From Intestinibaculum porci (GTDB lineage: Bacteria; Bacillota_I; Bacilli_A; Erysipelotrichales; Coprobacillaceae): a stretch of 64,000 bases of DNA. A program made the translations under genes and the position numbers. A model generated the notes under the pieces. The model saw nothing but the letters and a program-made list of their open reading frames with translations, was not told where the DNA came from and made no database searches. Every line of letters starts with the position of its first letter. The stretch's first letter is position 1. The stretch lies in assembly GCF_003925875.1 (NCBI RefSeq), contig NZ_AP019309.1, positions 682,001-746,000 of the forward strand, written 5' to 3'. Shown here one piece after another: positions 33,747 through 42,091 of this stretch.

Positions 33747-34948
33747 TGTTTGAAAACGTTCAAGAAGCTATTGCATATATCGAATCAAAACGAAACAAAA
33801 GAACAGTGGATGAATTTCGCACGACCTTACGGAATTTAGGGATCAATATGAAACAGCCCCACATGATTCATATTGCGGGGACCAATGGCAAAGGATCAAC
33901 GGTCAATTACTTACGCGCTATTCTTAATGCCAATGGCTATAGTGTGGGGACGTTCACTTCCCCTTATATGGTGCGTCATAATGATCGTATCCGCATTGAT
34001 AATGTCCCGATTTCTGATGAAGACTTACTGATGTATATCAATAAGTTCTATCATACGATTGAAGTCGATGACATGTCGATGTTTGAAATCGATACGATGA
34101 TTATGCTGGCTTATTTTGAAGACCATGATCTTGATTATCGGATTATTGAATGCGGTATTGGCGGAAAGCACGATAAGACCAATGTCATTGATCCAGAAAT
34201 TTCAGCCATTACGAATATCGGGATGGATCATGCCGAGCAGATTGGTCCGACACTGTATGATATTATCAATGAAAAAATGGGTATTATTAAACCGCATCAG
34301 CTGTTTATTACTTCGGAAATTTCAGGCACGATCTTAGCGCGCCTGCAGGAAGAATGTGATGCCCGCGATGCCACGATGATTGTCGTGCCGGAATATGAAA
34401 ATACTGGTTTCCCATTCTGGTTTGTTTATCGGGATATGGCTTTCACGTTAAAAGATCAGGGCTATTATCAGGTGACCAATGCCCGCTTAGCGTTAACGAT
34501 TGCCTCTAAGCTGATCACATTAGATAAAGAAGCGACGATCAAAGCGGTGGAAGGGGCAAAATGGCCAGGCCGTTTTGAAACCTTAAGTTACTTTGGTCAT
34601 AAGGTCGTTATTGATGGCGCCCATAATGTGCCAGCCATTGAAGAATTACTGAAGACGTTAAGCTATTATAAAGACGAACGTATCGGCATTATCTTCTCAT
34701 CCATTAAAGAAGATCAGGCGAAAGACTGCATCGCCTTATTAACCGCGGCCCATTATCCAGTTATCCTGACACATTTTGAAGATGAACGGGCGATTGATAT
34801 GGAGGCTTTAGTCACGAGAGGCACTACCTACATGCCAGCTTTTGAAGATGCGATCAAACAGGCGGTCTTACAATATGAGGCAGTGGTTGTGACAGGCTCA
34901 TTGCATTTTATTTCTCAAGTAAGAAAAATGATCACGGAAGAAAAATAA
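33746..34948 (+). CDS. folC: Bifunctional folylpolyglutamate/dihydrofolate synthase
   Basis: A 400-residue Mur-ligase-like enzyme that adds glutamate to folates. The ATP loop is GTNGKGST (residues 45-52), the FTSPYMVRHNDRIRI segment follows, and IECGIGGKHDKTNVI (about 132-146) and VIDGAHNVPA (about 290) are the other hallmark motifs. It begins at TAATG overlapping ung. It closes this operon with a terminator directly after the stop. Confidence 0.93.
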   Translation: MFENVQEAIAYIESKRNKRTVDEFRTTLRNLGINMKQPHMIHIAGTNGKGSTVNYLRAILNANGYSVGTFTSPYMVRHNDRIRIDNVPISDEDLLMYINKFYHTIEVDDMSMFEIDTMIMLAYFEDHDLDYRIIECGIGGKHDKTNVIDPEISAITNIGMDHAEQIGPTLYDIINEKMGIIKPHQLFITSEISGTILARLQEECDARDATMIVVPEYENTGFPFWFVYRDMAFTLKDQGYYQVTNARLALTIASKLITLDKEATIKAVEGAKWPGRFETLSYFGHKVVIDGAHNVPAIEELLKTLSYYKDERIGIIFSSIKEDQAKDCIALLTAAHYPVILTHFEDERAIDMEALVTRGTTYMPAFEDAIKQAVLQYEAVVVTGSLHFISQVRKMITEEK

Positions 34949-34962
34949 TTTCTTCCGTTTTT
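34935..34962 (+). terminator. Intrinsic terminator after folC
   Basis: Stem CGGAAGAAA (34935-34943) with TTTCTTCCG (34949-34957), then TTTTT. The stop codon is in the loop. Confidence 0.85.
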
Positions 34963-35079
34963 CTTTTGAGTAAAAAAATTTTTAAGTTTTTTCTCTGGAT
35001 GTATTCAAAATATGAAAATTTTGGTGTAGAATGAAAGCACATACTTAATACCGTAATGTTTTTAAAAAGACAATATTTA

Positions 35080-35109
35080 TTGTCTATTCGTTTAAGAATG
35101 TGTTACAAT
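35080..35109 (+). promoter_or_regulatory. glgCDA promoter
   Basis: TTGTCT (35080-35085), 18 bases, TACAAT (35104-35109). A second possible -10 (TAGAAT near 35029) lies upstream. Confidence 0.65.
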
Positions 35110-35119
35110 AGGAGTATCA

Positions 35120-35133
35120 AGTAAGCGATTACA
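35120..35133 (+). promoter_or_regulatory. cre-like site at the glgC transcription start
   Basis: AGTAAGCGATTACA matches the cre consensus at every position except the first. It begins 11 bases after the -10, so bound CcpA would block initiation or early elongation of the glycogen operon. Confidence 0.55.
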
Positions 35134-35152
35134 TAGAGGAGGATTATTTTAC

Positions 35153-36283
35153 ATGGGAAAAGAATTAGTTGCAATGATTCTTGCTGGGGGCCGTGGCTCT
35201 CGTTTAAAAGCTTTAACAGCTAAAGTCGCAAAACCAGCCGTTCACTTTGGCGGAAAATATCGTATTATCGACTTTCCACTGAGTAACTGCGCCAACTCAG
35301 GTATTGATGTTGTTGGTGTGTTAACACAGTATGAATCTGTAGAGTTAGGATCATATGTTGGATCAGGGACAAAATGGGGGCTTGACGGAAATAGTTCCGC
35401 AGCGACTGTTTTACCAGCCCGTGAAAGAGATGAAGTCGGTGCAACATGGTACGCCGGGACAGCGGATGCCATTGCGCAGAACCTGGAATTCCTGGATCAG
35501 TATGATCCAGAATATGTCCTGATTTTATCAGGTGACCACATTTACAAAATGGATTATGCGGAAATGTTAAAGGCACATAAGGAAAAAGGTGCTGATTTAA
35601 CTGTTGCCGTATTAAATGTTTCAATGGATGAAGCGAGCCGTTTTGGGATTATGAACACCAATGATGATTTATCAATCTATGAGTTCGAAGAAAAACCAGA
35701 ACATCCAAAATCAACATTAGCCTCAATGGGGATTTATATCTTCACGTATAAACAGTTAAGAAAATACTTACGTGCAGATGAAAAGAAAAAAGACTCACAT
35801 CACGATTTCGGGATGGATATCATTCCCGCTATGTTAGCGGATCATAAGAAATTATTTGCTTATGAATTCAAAGGTTACTGGAAAGATGTCGGCACTGTTG
35901 ACTCATTATGGCAGGCGAACATGGACTTATTAAATGATTCAGACTTGGATCTTTATAACATCAAGAAAGACTGGAAGATCTACTCTGAAGATACTCTTGC
36001 AAAACCACAGGTTATCGGTGATAAAGCGAGCGTTAAGAATTCTCTTGTAACGCAGGGCTGCACTGTGAATGGTGATGTTGAAGGCTCTGTCTTATTCAAC
36101 AATGTCAGTGTCGGCACTGGGGCAAAAGTCGTTGATTCAGTCTTAATGCCAGGCGTTTTAGTCGAAGAAGGCGCTCAGGTCTATAAAGCAATCGTCGATG
36201 AAGGCTATACAGTAAAATCAGGAGAAGTCATCAATAAAGAAGCTAAAGAAGTGGCTCTGCTGAGTAAAAATACGAGAGATTAG
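35153..36283 (+). CDS. glgC: Glucose-1-phosphate adenylyltransferase, catalytic subunit
   Basis: The 376-residue enzyme makes ADP-glucose for glycogen synthesis. The nucleotidyltransferase loop [20 protein letters not shown] (about residues 11-30) is complete. [16 protein letters not shown] and [10 protein letters not shown] (active-site aspartate) are present, and a left-handed beta-helix C-terminus (about 290-370) follows. It is the first gene of glgC-glgD-glgA and is preceded by GAGGAGG. In Firmicutes GlgC works with the non-catalytic GlgD. Confidence 0.96.
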   Translation: MGKELVAMILAGGRGSRLKALTAKVAKPAVHFGGKYRIIDFPLSNCANSGIDVVGVLTQYESVELGSYVGSGTKWGLDGNSSAATVLPARERDEVGATWYAGTADAIAQNLEFLDQYDPEYVLILSGDHIYKMDYAEMLKAHKEKGADLTVAVLNVSMDEASRFGIMNTNDDLSIYEFEEKPEHPKSTLASMGIYIFTYKQLRKYLRADEKKKDSHHDFGMDIIPAMLADHKKLFAYEFKGYWKDVGTVDSLWQANMDLLNDSDLDLYNIKKDWKIYSEDTLAKPQVIGDKASVKNSLVTQGCTVNGDVEGSVLFNNVSVGTGAKVVDSVLMPGVLVEEGAQVYKAIVDEGYTVKSGEVINKEAKEVALLSKNTRD

Positions 36284-36300
36284 GACGGGAGGATTACAAA

Positions 36301-37410
36301 ATGGCTAAAGTAATTGGACTTGTTAATTTACATTCCGATATCGAATTAAAAGGATTAACAGAAAGAAGACCAGTGGCATCTGTAAGCTTCCTTGGTCGTT
36401 ATGGAATTATTGACTTTGTTTTATCAAACTTCTCTAATTCCCAAATTGATAATGTGGGGATTCTGATCAAAGAAAAACCAAGATCATTATTCAAACATAT
36501 GGCAAATGGTAATGCCTGGAACTTCAACTCTAAACGTGGTGGGGTATCTTTACTTTATGATGAAAAGTATGCCAACAATAATATGTACAACCACGATATT
36601 AACAATATCTTAGAAAATATTGCGTTTATTGAAAAGAATAAACCAGATTATATCGTGATTGCCCCAGCGCATATTATTACGACTATGGATTATAGTGAAG
36701 TGGTAGAAGCTCATCGTAAATCTGGTGCGGATATTACCATGGTTTATAAGAAAATCAAAAATGCGGATGAACGTTTCATCGGTTCCGACTACCTGAAAGT
36801 GAAAAACGGTGTCGTTGAAGCAATTGAAAAGAATAAAGGCAACGCCAAGAATCGCGCCATTTCTCTGGAAACATATGTTTTCTCAAGAGAAGCATTATTA
36901 AAATTATTAAAAGAAGCCCAGAATGTTTCTGCTTTCTTTAACTTAAAAGATATCTTATCTTATGCTTTAGATGAAAAGAAGATCGACGCTTACGAATTCA
37001 AAGGCTTTGCGGATATTATCGATTCCTTTGAATCTTACTACAGAGTCAGCTTAGATTTCTTAAATATCGAAGTGTCTACCCAGGTATTTAAGACCAACTG
37101 GCCAATCTATACAAATACCAACGATACACCACCAACAAAATATAAGAAGAACGCCGAAGTGAAGAATGTTTTCGTAGCTAATGGTGCGATCATCGATGGA
37201 ACAGTGAATAACTGTATTATCGGTCGTGAAGTGAAAATTGGTAAAGGTGCCGTTGTGAAGAACTCTATTATTTTCACCGGTGCGGAAGTTAAACCTGGTG
37301 CCGTTGTGGAAAATGCAGTCATCGATAAAGATGCCATTATCCAGAACAAGAAAGAAATCAAAGGCACACCTGAAGCACCTCTTTATGTCAAAGAAGGAGA
37401 TAAAGTTTAA
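36301..37410 (+). CDS. glgD: Glucose-1-phosphate adenylyltransferase regulatory subunit GlgD
   Basis: A 369-residue GlgC paralogue. The N-terminal loop is degraded (GLVNLHSDIELKGLTERRPVA instead of the GGxGxRL motif) and the catalytic aspartate region reads APAHIITTMDY, so it should not be catalytic alone. The beta-helix C-terminus (about 285-355) remains. GlgD of Bacillus-type bacteria raises GlgC activity in a heterotetramer. It lies 17 bases after glgC and overlaps glgA by one base. Confidence 0.94.
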   Translation: MAKVIGLVNLHSDIELKGLTERRPVASVSFLGRYGIIDFVLSNFSNSQIDNVGILIKEKPRSLFKHMANGNAWNFNSKRGGVSLLYDEKYANNNMYNHDINNILENIAFIEKNKPDYIVIAPAHIITTMDYSEVVEAHRKSGADITMVYKKIKNADERFIGSDYLKVKNGVVEAIEKNKGNAKNRAISLETYVFSREALLKLLKEAQNVSAFFNLKDILSYALDEKKIDAYEFKGFADIIDSFESYYRVSLDFLNIEVSTQVFKTNWPIYTNTNDTPPTKYKKNAEVKNVFVANGAIIDGTVNNCIIGREVKIGKGAVVKNSIIFTGAEVKPGAVVENAVIDKDAIIQNKKEIKGTPEAPLYVKEGDKV

Positions 37411-38840
37411 TGAGAATTGTTTTCGCTGGATCAGAAGCACAGCCTTTCATTAAATCCGGCGGTTTGGCTGATGTCTTAGGCTCTTTGCCTAAGGCTTTAG
37501 CGGCCAAAGGCAATGAATGTTATGTGATTCTGCCTAAATATCAGGATCTGAAAATGCCGGAAGCCCTCGAATATGTCACAAACTTTTATTTATGGGTCGG
37601 CTGGCGTCGCTGCTATTGCGGTGTGTTTAAAGCCGTAGTCGATGGCGTGACGTATTTCTTCGTGGACAACGAACAGTATTTCAGAAGACCTGGACTCTAT
37701 GGCTATGATGATGACTATGAACGTTTCGCATTTTATGACTTTGCCGTTTTGGAATGCTTATCACGTTTAGACATCATGCCTGATATTCTTTCTTTACATG
37801 ACTGGCAGGCCGCAATGATTGCCCCATTATATAAAGAAAGATATTGTTACTATGATTTCTATGGCGGCGTGAAAGTTACTTTCACGATCCATAATATCGC
37901 TTATCAGGGCAAATGTGATCCCTTCTTATTACAGGATCTCTTTGGCTTAGATAACTATCTCTATTACAATGGCAATATTCGTAATGATGGCTGTATGAAC
38001 ATGATGAAAGCTGCTATTGTTTATAGTGATGCGATTACGACAGTATCCCCAACGTATGCAGAAGAAATCTTAACCGATGCATATGGTGAAGGTTTACAAT
38101 CCATCTTAAAGATGCGCCGTTATGATTTATACGGCATCTTAAATGGGATCGATTATGATGCGATCAATCCGGCAACGGATCCCGCCATCGCATTCAACTA
38201 CGATGCCACGGACGTCAAAGAAAAGAAAGTCGAAAATAAATTAGCCCTTCAGCGTGAAGTCGGCTTGCCAGAAAATCCGGATGTTCCACTCATTGGGATC
38301 GTGACCCGTTTAACCTGGCAGAAAGGTCTCGATCTGATTATCAACCGTTTCGAAGAACTGATGAAACGTGATGTGCAGGTTGTGATCCTTGGCGCTGGTG
38401 ATCAGAAATATGAAGGACCGCTCAAAGGCTTTGCCGGTTATCATAATCAGAAGTTCTCACTGAACTTAAAGTATGATGCCAATTTAGCAATGCGGATCTA
38501 CGCTTCGAGCGATATGTTCCTGATGCCATCGTTATTTGAACCATGTGGTCTTTCCCAGATGATGGCGCTACGTTATGGCAGTGTTCCCATCGTTCGTGAA
38601 ACTGGCGGCCTAAAAGATACCGTCTTCCCATATAACGAATATGAGGATACTGGCACTGGTTTTAGTTTCAGTAATTACAATGCCCATGAAATGCTGCACG
38701 TGATTGATTATGCGATTCACGTTTATCGTGAAGATCGTCCTGCCTGGGACCGCATTGTTCAGCGTGGCATGGCTGAAAAGCTGGACTGGGAAAAATCAAG
38801 TGAAGAATATCTGAAAGTCTTCTCATCCCTCATGAGATAG
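37410..38840 (+). CDS. glgA: Glycogen synthase (ADP-glucose)
   Basis: A 476-residue GT5 glycosyltransferase extending alpha-1,4-glucan from ADP-glucose. The N-terminal KSGGLADVLGSLPKAL loop (residues 15-30), HDWQAA, FTIHNIAYQG, and the C-terminal TRLTWQKGLDL and EPCGLSQMMALRYG (catalytic glutamates) are present. The length is standard. The order glgC-glgD-glgA lacks a branching enzyme (glgB) and phosphorylase, which must lie elsewhere. Confidence 0.97.
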   Translation: MRIVFAGSEAQPFIKSGGLADVLGSLPKALAAKGNECYVILPKYQDLKMPEALEYVTNFYLWVGWRRCYCGVFKAVVDGVTYFFVDNEQYFRRPGLYGYDDDYERFAFYDFAVLECLSRLDIMPDILSLHDWQAAMIAPLYKERYCYYDFYGGVKVTFTIHNIAYQGKCDPFLLQDLFGLDNYLYYNGNIRNDGCMNMMKAAIVYSDAITTVSPTYAEEILTDAYGEGLQSILKMRRYDLYGILNGIDYDAINPATDPAIAFNYDATDVKEKKVENKLALQREVGLPENPDVPLIGIVTRLTWQKGLDLIINRFEELMKRDVQVVILGAGDQKYEGPLKGFAGYHNQKFSLNLKYDANLAMRIYASSDMFLMPSLFEPCGLSQMMALRYGSVPIVRETGGLKDTVFPYNEYEDTGTGFSFSNYNAHEMLHVIDYAIHVYREDRPAWDRIVQRGMAEKLDWEKSSEEYLKVFSSLMR

Positions 38841-38847
38841 GTTCAAA

Positions 38848-38871
38848 AGCTCGCATATGCGGGCTTTTTTT
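38848..38871 (+). terminator. Intrinsic terminator after glgA
   Basis: Stem AGCTCGC/GCGGGCT (one G-T pair) with an ATAT loop, then T7. Confidence 0.85.
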
Positions 38872-38890
38872 GGCTGTTAGCACCAATTGC

Positions 38891-38919
38891 TTGTAAGCCG
38901 AAATAAAACCGCTTACAAT
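38891..38919 (+). promoter_or_regulatory. Promoter of the secreted LRR-motif pair
   Basis: TTGTAA (38891-38896), 17 bases, TACAAT (38914-38919). Confidence 0.7.
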
Positions 38920-38945
38920 AAAGGCAAGAGAGGATGTGAAACCAT

Positions 38946-39773
38946 ATGATGAAGAAATTATTATGCGCTTTATCGATCATTTTAGGCATGGGTGTCATGC
39001 CAGTGCAAGCAAAAGAAATTCCTGATTTTGGTACTAATCTCAAAGAAGATGAGCTTTCTGTGCCAGTTAAAACCATGAAAGATTATATCGTCGATCCAGA
39101 CAATGGAGGAGTGGATCAATGGCATACCAAAGCCGATTATGTGTTTTATCTTTTACGGATTCATCATACGGAAGGTCTTTACTATTATTACGTCTTATCA
39201 AAAGATTTTTCAGTATATGATGGACGTATTCAAAATCGTCTTCGCGGAATAAGTGTTTATTTGTATGATGGGAAGGATAAGAATGTGGATTTACGAATCT
39301 TAGGTAAAGCGAAAGCGCCGGTTAAACGGATTGAGAAAGAGGCCTTTATGAAGACAAAAGCGAAAACGGTGATCTTACCGGCAACGGTGACTTACTGTGA
39401 ACCGCATGCTTTTGGGAAAAATGTGACAATTAAAAAATCTTCTCTCTTAAAGAAGGCAAAAGATGGCAGCTTTCAGGCTTATTATAAGGTCAATCATCAT
39501 TTCTATAAGCCAGAGGCCTTACAATCTTTACGTTTTAAGGGAAAAAAGAGGATTATACTTAAGGCTGGACAATCTTTTTCCCTAAACTATCAGGTGAAAG
39601 TGAAGGGAAAATATTATCCGATTTCCCTTGATCAGTTATCTTTTGAGGCTCCTGGCTTAACGATTCGAAAAGGGAAGGTCACCGCTCAAAAAGCGGGGGT
39701 ATATTCATTAAATGCCTTCTTAAAGACGCAAGAATATGGCAAATCAAGCCAAGTGCAGGTGGTGATTTCATGA
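38946..39773 (+). CDS. Secreted protein with one leucine-rich (BspA-like) motif
   Basis: The 275-residue precursor has a Sec signal peptide (MMKKLLCALSIILGMGVMPVQA, cleavage near residue 23). One LRR_5-like unit follows (about 128-155, RIEKEAFMKTKAKTVILPATVTYCEPHAFGKNV), then a beta-rich C-terminal part with KAGQSFSLNY and GLTIRKGKVTAQKAGVYSL that resembles a bacterial Ig-like fold. No cell-wall anchor is seen, so it is probably released. The function is unknown. It forms an operon with a paralogue whose start overlaps its stop. Confidence 0.75.
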   Translation: MMKKLLCALSIILGMGVMPVQAKEIPDFGTNLKEDELSVPVKTMKDYIVDPDNGGVDQWHTKADYVFYLLRIHHTEGLYYYYVLSKDFSVYDGRIQNRLRGISVYLYDGKDKNVDLRILGKAKAPVKRIEKEAFMKTKAKTVILPATVTYCEPHAFGKNVTIKKSSLLKKAKDGSFQAYYKVNHHFYKPEALQSLRFKGKKRIILKAGQSFSLNYQVKVKGKYYPISLDQLSFEAPGLTIRKGKVTAQKAGVYSLNAFLKTQEYGKSSQVQVVIS

Positions 39774-40705
39774 TGAAAAAGATCCTTTTATTGATTTTAT
39801 TTTTGGTGATGGGAGTTTCACCGGTGTATGCCTATGATGATGTATATGATCATCAGGAGTATTGGAAATACTATAATGAAAAAGAGCAGGATCGGGAAAC
39901 GATCCCTGCTTATGACATTGATATGTTTCGGGCAGACTATCGTTCAACGCACGAAGAAAGTGATTATTTGTATTATCTGATGCGGAAACATAAGACGGGC
40001 GGTTTTACTTATCGTTATCATCTTGATTTTAAGCCTGAGCGGCTGAAAAAATTATATACGTCGCCAGCCATAGACAATCCTTATATTCATGGTGTCGATG
40101 TCTTAGGTTATGATGCTCGTTTGAAAACGATTGATTTTAAAAAATTAACGCGTCAAAAAGGGTATATCCGCAGGATTGGGGCGAATGCTTTCGCCCATAC
40201 GAAGCTTACATCGATCACGGTACCAGATAGTGTGGAATATGTTGGAAAAAATGCCTTTGGGTTTCTTAAAGTTAAGAAATCCCCCTATCTGATCAAACAA
40301 AAAGGTATTTATAAGTATTACTTTGTATCCGGGAAAAAACGTATTCAGCCAAGTGATGTTACGGCATTATATTATCGCGGCACGCAGGCTAAACTCGATG
40401 GGGGAAAGAGTGGCGCGATGAAAACAATTCCGCAAAAGGATTCTGAAAATAAATCTCCATCTTATGTTATGACATTAAAAAAGGGACAAAGTGTGTTTTT
40501 GAATGGATATATCAAAGTGAAAAACAAATATTTCCCGATCTCTTACAAGCAGGTGAACCAGCTATCCGAGCGGAAATATAAACACTATGTGAAATTTTAT
40601 AAGGGGAAATTAACGGCCTTAAAGAAAGGCGGCGAATTCATCACCATTGTACCAATGGCGGGGGTTTATAATATAAGCTATGCAATTGAGGTAAAAGTTG
40701 TTTAA
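39770..40705 (+). CDS. Secreted protein with one leucine-rich motif, paralogue
   Basis: The 311-residue precursor has a signal peptide (MMKKILLLILFLVMGVSPVYA) and the same layout as its neighbour: a SDYLYYLMRKHKTGGFTYRY region like ADYVFYLLRIHHTEGLYYYY, one LRR_5 unit (RRIGANAFAHTKLTSITVPDSVEYVGKNAFG, about 139-168) and a C-terminal part with KKGQSVFLNGYIKVKNKYFPIS. It arose by tandem duplication and has diverged strongly. No anchor motif is visible. Role unknown, perhaps host or matrix contact. Confidence 0.75.
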   Translation: MMKKILLLILFLVMGVSPVYAYDDVYDHQEYWKYYNEKEQDRETIPAYDIDMFRADYRSTHEESDYLYYLMRKHKTGGFTYRYHLDFKPERLKKLYTSPAIDNPYIHGVDVLGYDARLKTIDFKKLTRQKGYIRRIGANAFAHTKLTSITVPDSVEYVGKNAFGFLKVKKSPYLIKQKGIYKYYFVSGKKRIQPSDVTALYYRGTQAKLDGGKSGAMKTIPQKDSENKSPSYVMTLKKGQSVFLNGYIKVKNKYFPISYKQVNQLSERKYKHYVKFYKGKLTALKKGGEFITIVPMAGVYNISYAIEVKVV

Positions 40706-40733
40706 AGAAAGACCGCTTCATTTGAAGCGGTCT
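40704..40733 (-). terminator. Convergent terminator between the LRR pair and rlmI
   Basis: Perfect 10-bp stem 40710-40719 with 40724-40733, loop ATTT. On the minus strand it is followed by TTTCTTT; on the plus strand there is no T tract, so it serves mainly rlmI. Confidence 0.7.
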
Positions 40734-41934
40734 ACATGTCTTCCGTGACTTGGAAAATATAAAATTTTAAATAAGAAGAATCTTCATTTCCCCAAAGAAT
40801 CGGATGATCGCTAGCCTGCTGACGGAATTCTACCTGGGCTAAGCGTTTATTGACCGAGCGAGCAGCCTGATCAATCGCTTTTTTAAATGTTTCATTATCC
40901 ATGAAATGAGAACATGTACAAGTGACTAAGAAGCCGCCATCACGAACTAACTTTAAGCCCTGACGATTGATTTCACGATAACCGCGCATGGCTTTTTTGA
41001 TAGAACTCTTTGATTTGGTAAAAGCGGGCGGATCGAGGATGACAACGTCATAGCTTTCTCCCTGCTCGATTAATTCTGGTAAGAAATCAAAGACATCATG
41101 GGTTTCAAAATGAACGGTGTCTTCTAAATGATTCAGTTTCGCATTTTCGTTTGCAAGTTCAACGGCTAGATCACTCGCATCAACGCCAAGTACAAAGTCA
41201 GCTCCGGCAATCCCGGCATTGAGGGCAAAGGTTCCAATATAGGTAAAGCAGTCTAAAACTTTCGCGCCTTGAGCGATCTTATGAATAGCTAAACGATTGT
41301 ATTTCTGATCAAGGAAGAAACCAGTCTTTTGACCATTTTCAATATCGATATTGTATTTGACACCATTTTCGGTAATGACAAATTTGGTTTCGAAAGGCTC
41401 GGTTAAAAAGCCTTTGACACGTGGTAAGCCTTCCTTATCGCGCTCTCTGGCATCAGAACGTTCATAGACGCCTTTTAACGGCCATGCGCATTCTGCAAAA
41501 ACGGTTTGCAGGGCTTTGACAACCATCATTTTCAATTTTTCAGCGCCTAAGGTTAAAGCCTGTAAGACGCAGACGTCTTCATACTTATCAACTGTGATGC
41601 CTGGTAAGAAATCAGATTCGCCAAAGATTAAGCGACAGCTGCTTGTGTCGCCGGTATGGAGACGATAAGCGATCGCGTTACGGACGCGTTCATCAATAAA
41701 AGCCTGATCAATTGTCGTATCGAGAGAACGCGATAATAAGCGAATTCTGATTTTTGAATGGGTATTAATATAGCCCTGACCGAGCGGATAGTGGTTGAAG
41801 GCTTCCACATTCACCAAATCACCGTCGGTAAATGGACCGGAAATCGCATCGATTTCGTTATCGAAAACCCAGAGGCCGCCGCGATTGAGGGTGCGGCCTT
41901 CACCCTTTTTCAATGTTACTGTTACTTTTTGCAT
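40732..41934 (-). CDS. rlmI: 23S rRNA cytosine-5 methyltransferase RlmI-like
   Basis: A 400-residue class I SAM-dependent methyltransferase with an N-terminal PUA-like domain (about 1-70, KGEGRTLNRGGLWVFDNEI) and an RlmI-like middle domain. The Rossmann core reads VLDCFTYIGTFALNAG (SAM loop, about 225) and DVVILDPPAFTKSK (about 290), with the catalytic TCTCSHFM cysteines near 335. It should methylate C1962 of 23S rRNA if orthologous to RlmI. ATG 41934 is preferred over GTG 41943, because the GGTGAT before it acts as ribosome site and overlaps the GTG. Confidence 0.9.
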   Translation of the reverse strand: MQKVTVTLKKGEGRTLNRGGLWVFDNEIDAISGPFTDGDLVNVEAFNHYPLGQGYINTHSKIRIRLLSRSLDTTIDQAFIDERVRNAIAYRLHTGDTSSCRLIFGESDFLPGITVDKYEDVCVLQALTLGAEKLKMMVVKALQTVFAECAWPLKGVYERSDARERDKEGLPRVKGFLTEPFETKFVITENGVKYNIDIENGQKTGFFLDQKYNRLAIHKIAQGAKVLDCFTYIGTFALNAGIAGADFVLGVDASDLAVELANENAKLNHLEDTVHFETHDVFDFLPELIEQGESYDVVILDPPAFTKSKSSIKKAMRGYREINRQGLKLVRDGGFLVTCTCSHFMDNETFKKAIDQAARSVNKRLAQVEFRQQASDHPILWGNEDSSYLKFYIFQVTEDM

Positions 41935-41950
41935 TTTTATCACCGCTCAA

Positions 41951-41978
41951 ATTATAGCGTATAATTGCTTAAGTGCAA
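41951..41978 (-). promoter_or_regulatory. rlmI promoter
   Basis: On the minus strand TTGCAC (41973-41978), 16 bases, TATAAT (41951-41956). It is interlocked with a plus-strand promoter (TTATCA 41937-41942, 17 bases, TATAAT 41960-41965) that probably serves cysS. Confidence 0.6.
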
Positions 41979-42046
41979 CCATTTTACTTGTATGAACTAG
42001 GTGTTTTTGATAAACTTGACTGTAGAAAGACCAGATTGTCTTGAGG

Positions 42047-42070
42047 CCATGATTCGTCATGGATTTTTTT
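42047..42070 (+). promoter_or_regulatory. Terminator-like hairpin in the cysS leader
   Basis: CCATGA (42047-42052), TTCG, TCATGG (42057-42062), then A and T7. No plus-strand gene ends here, so the hairpin lies within the leader of cysS and may act as an attenuator. No T-box consensus is visible. Confidence 0.4.
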
Positions 42071-42091
42071 ACAGAAAAGTGAGGACTTTTT

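Noticed and set aside
42000-42091. T-box riboswitch before cysS
   Set aside because: The leader is too short and I find no T-box sequence or stem I specifier; only a terminator-like hairpin is present.
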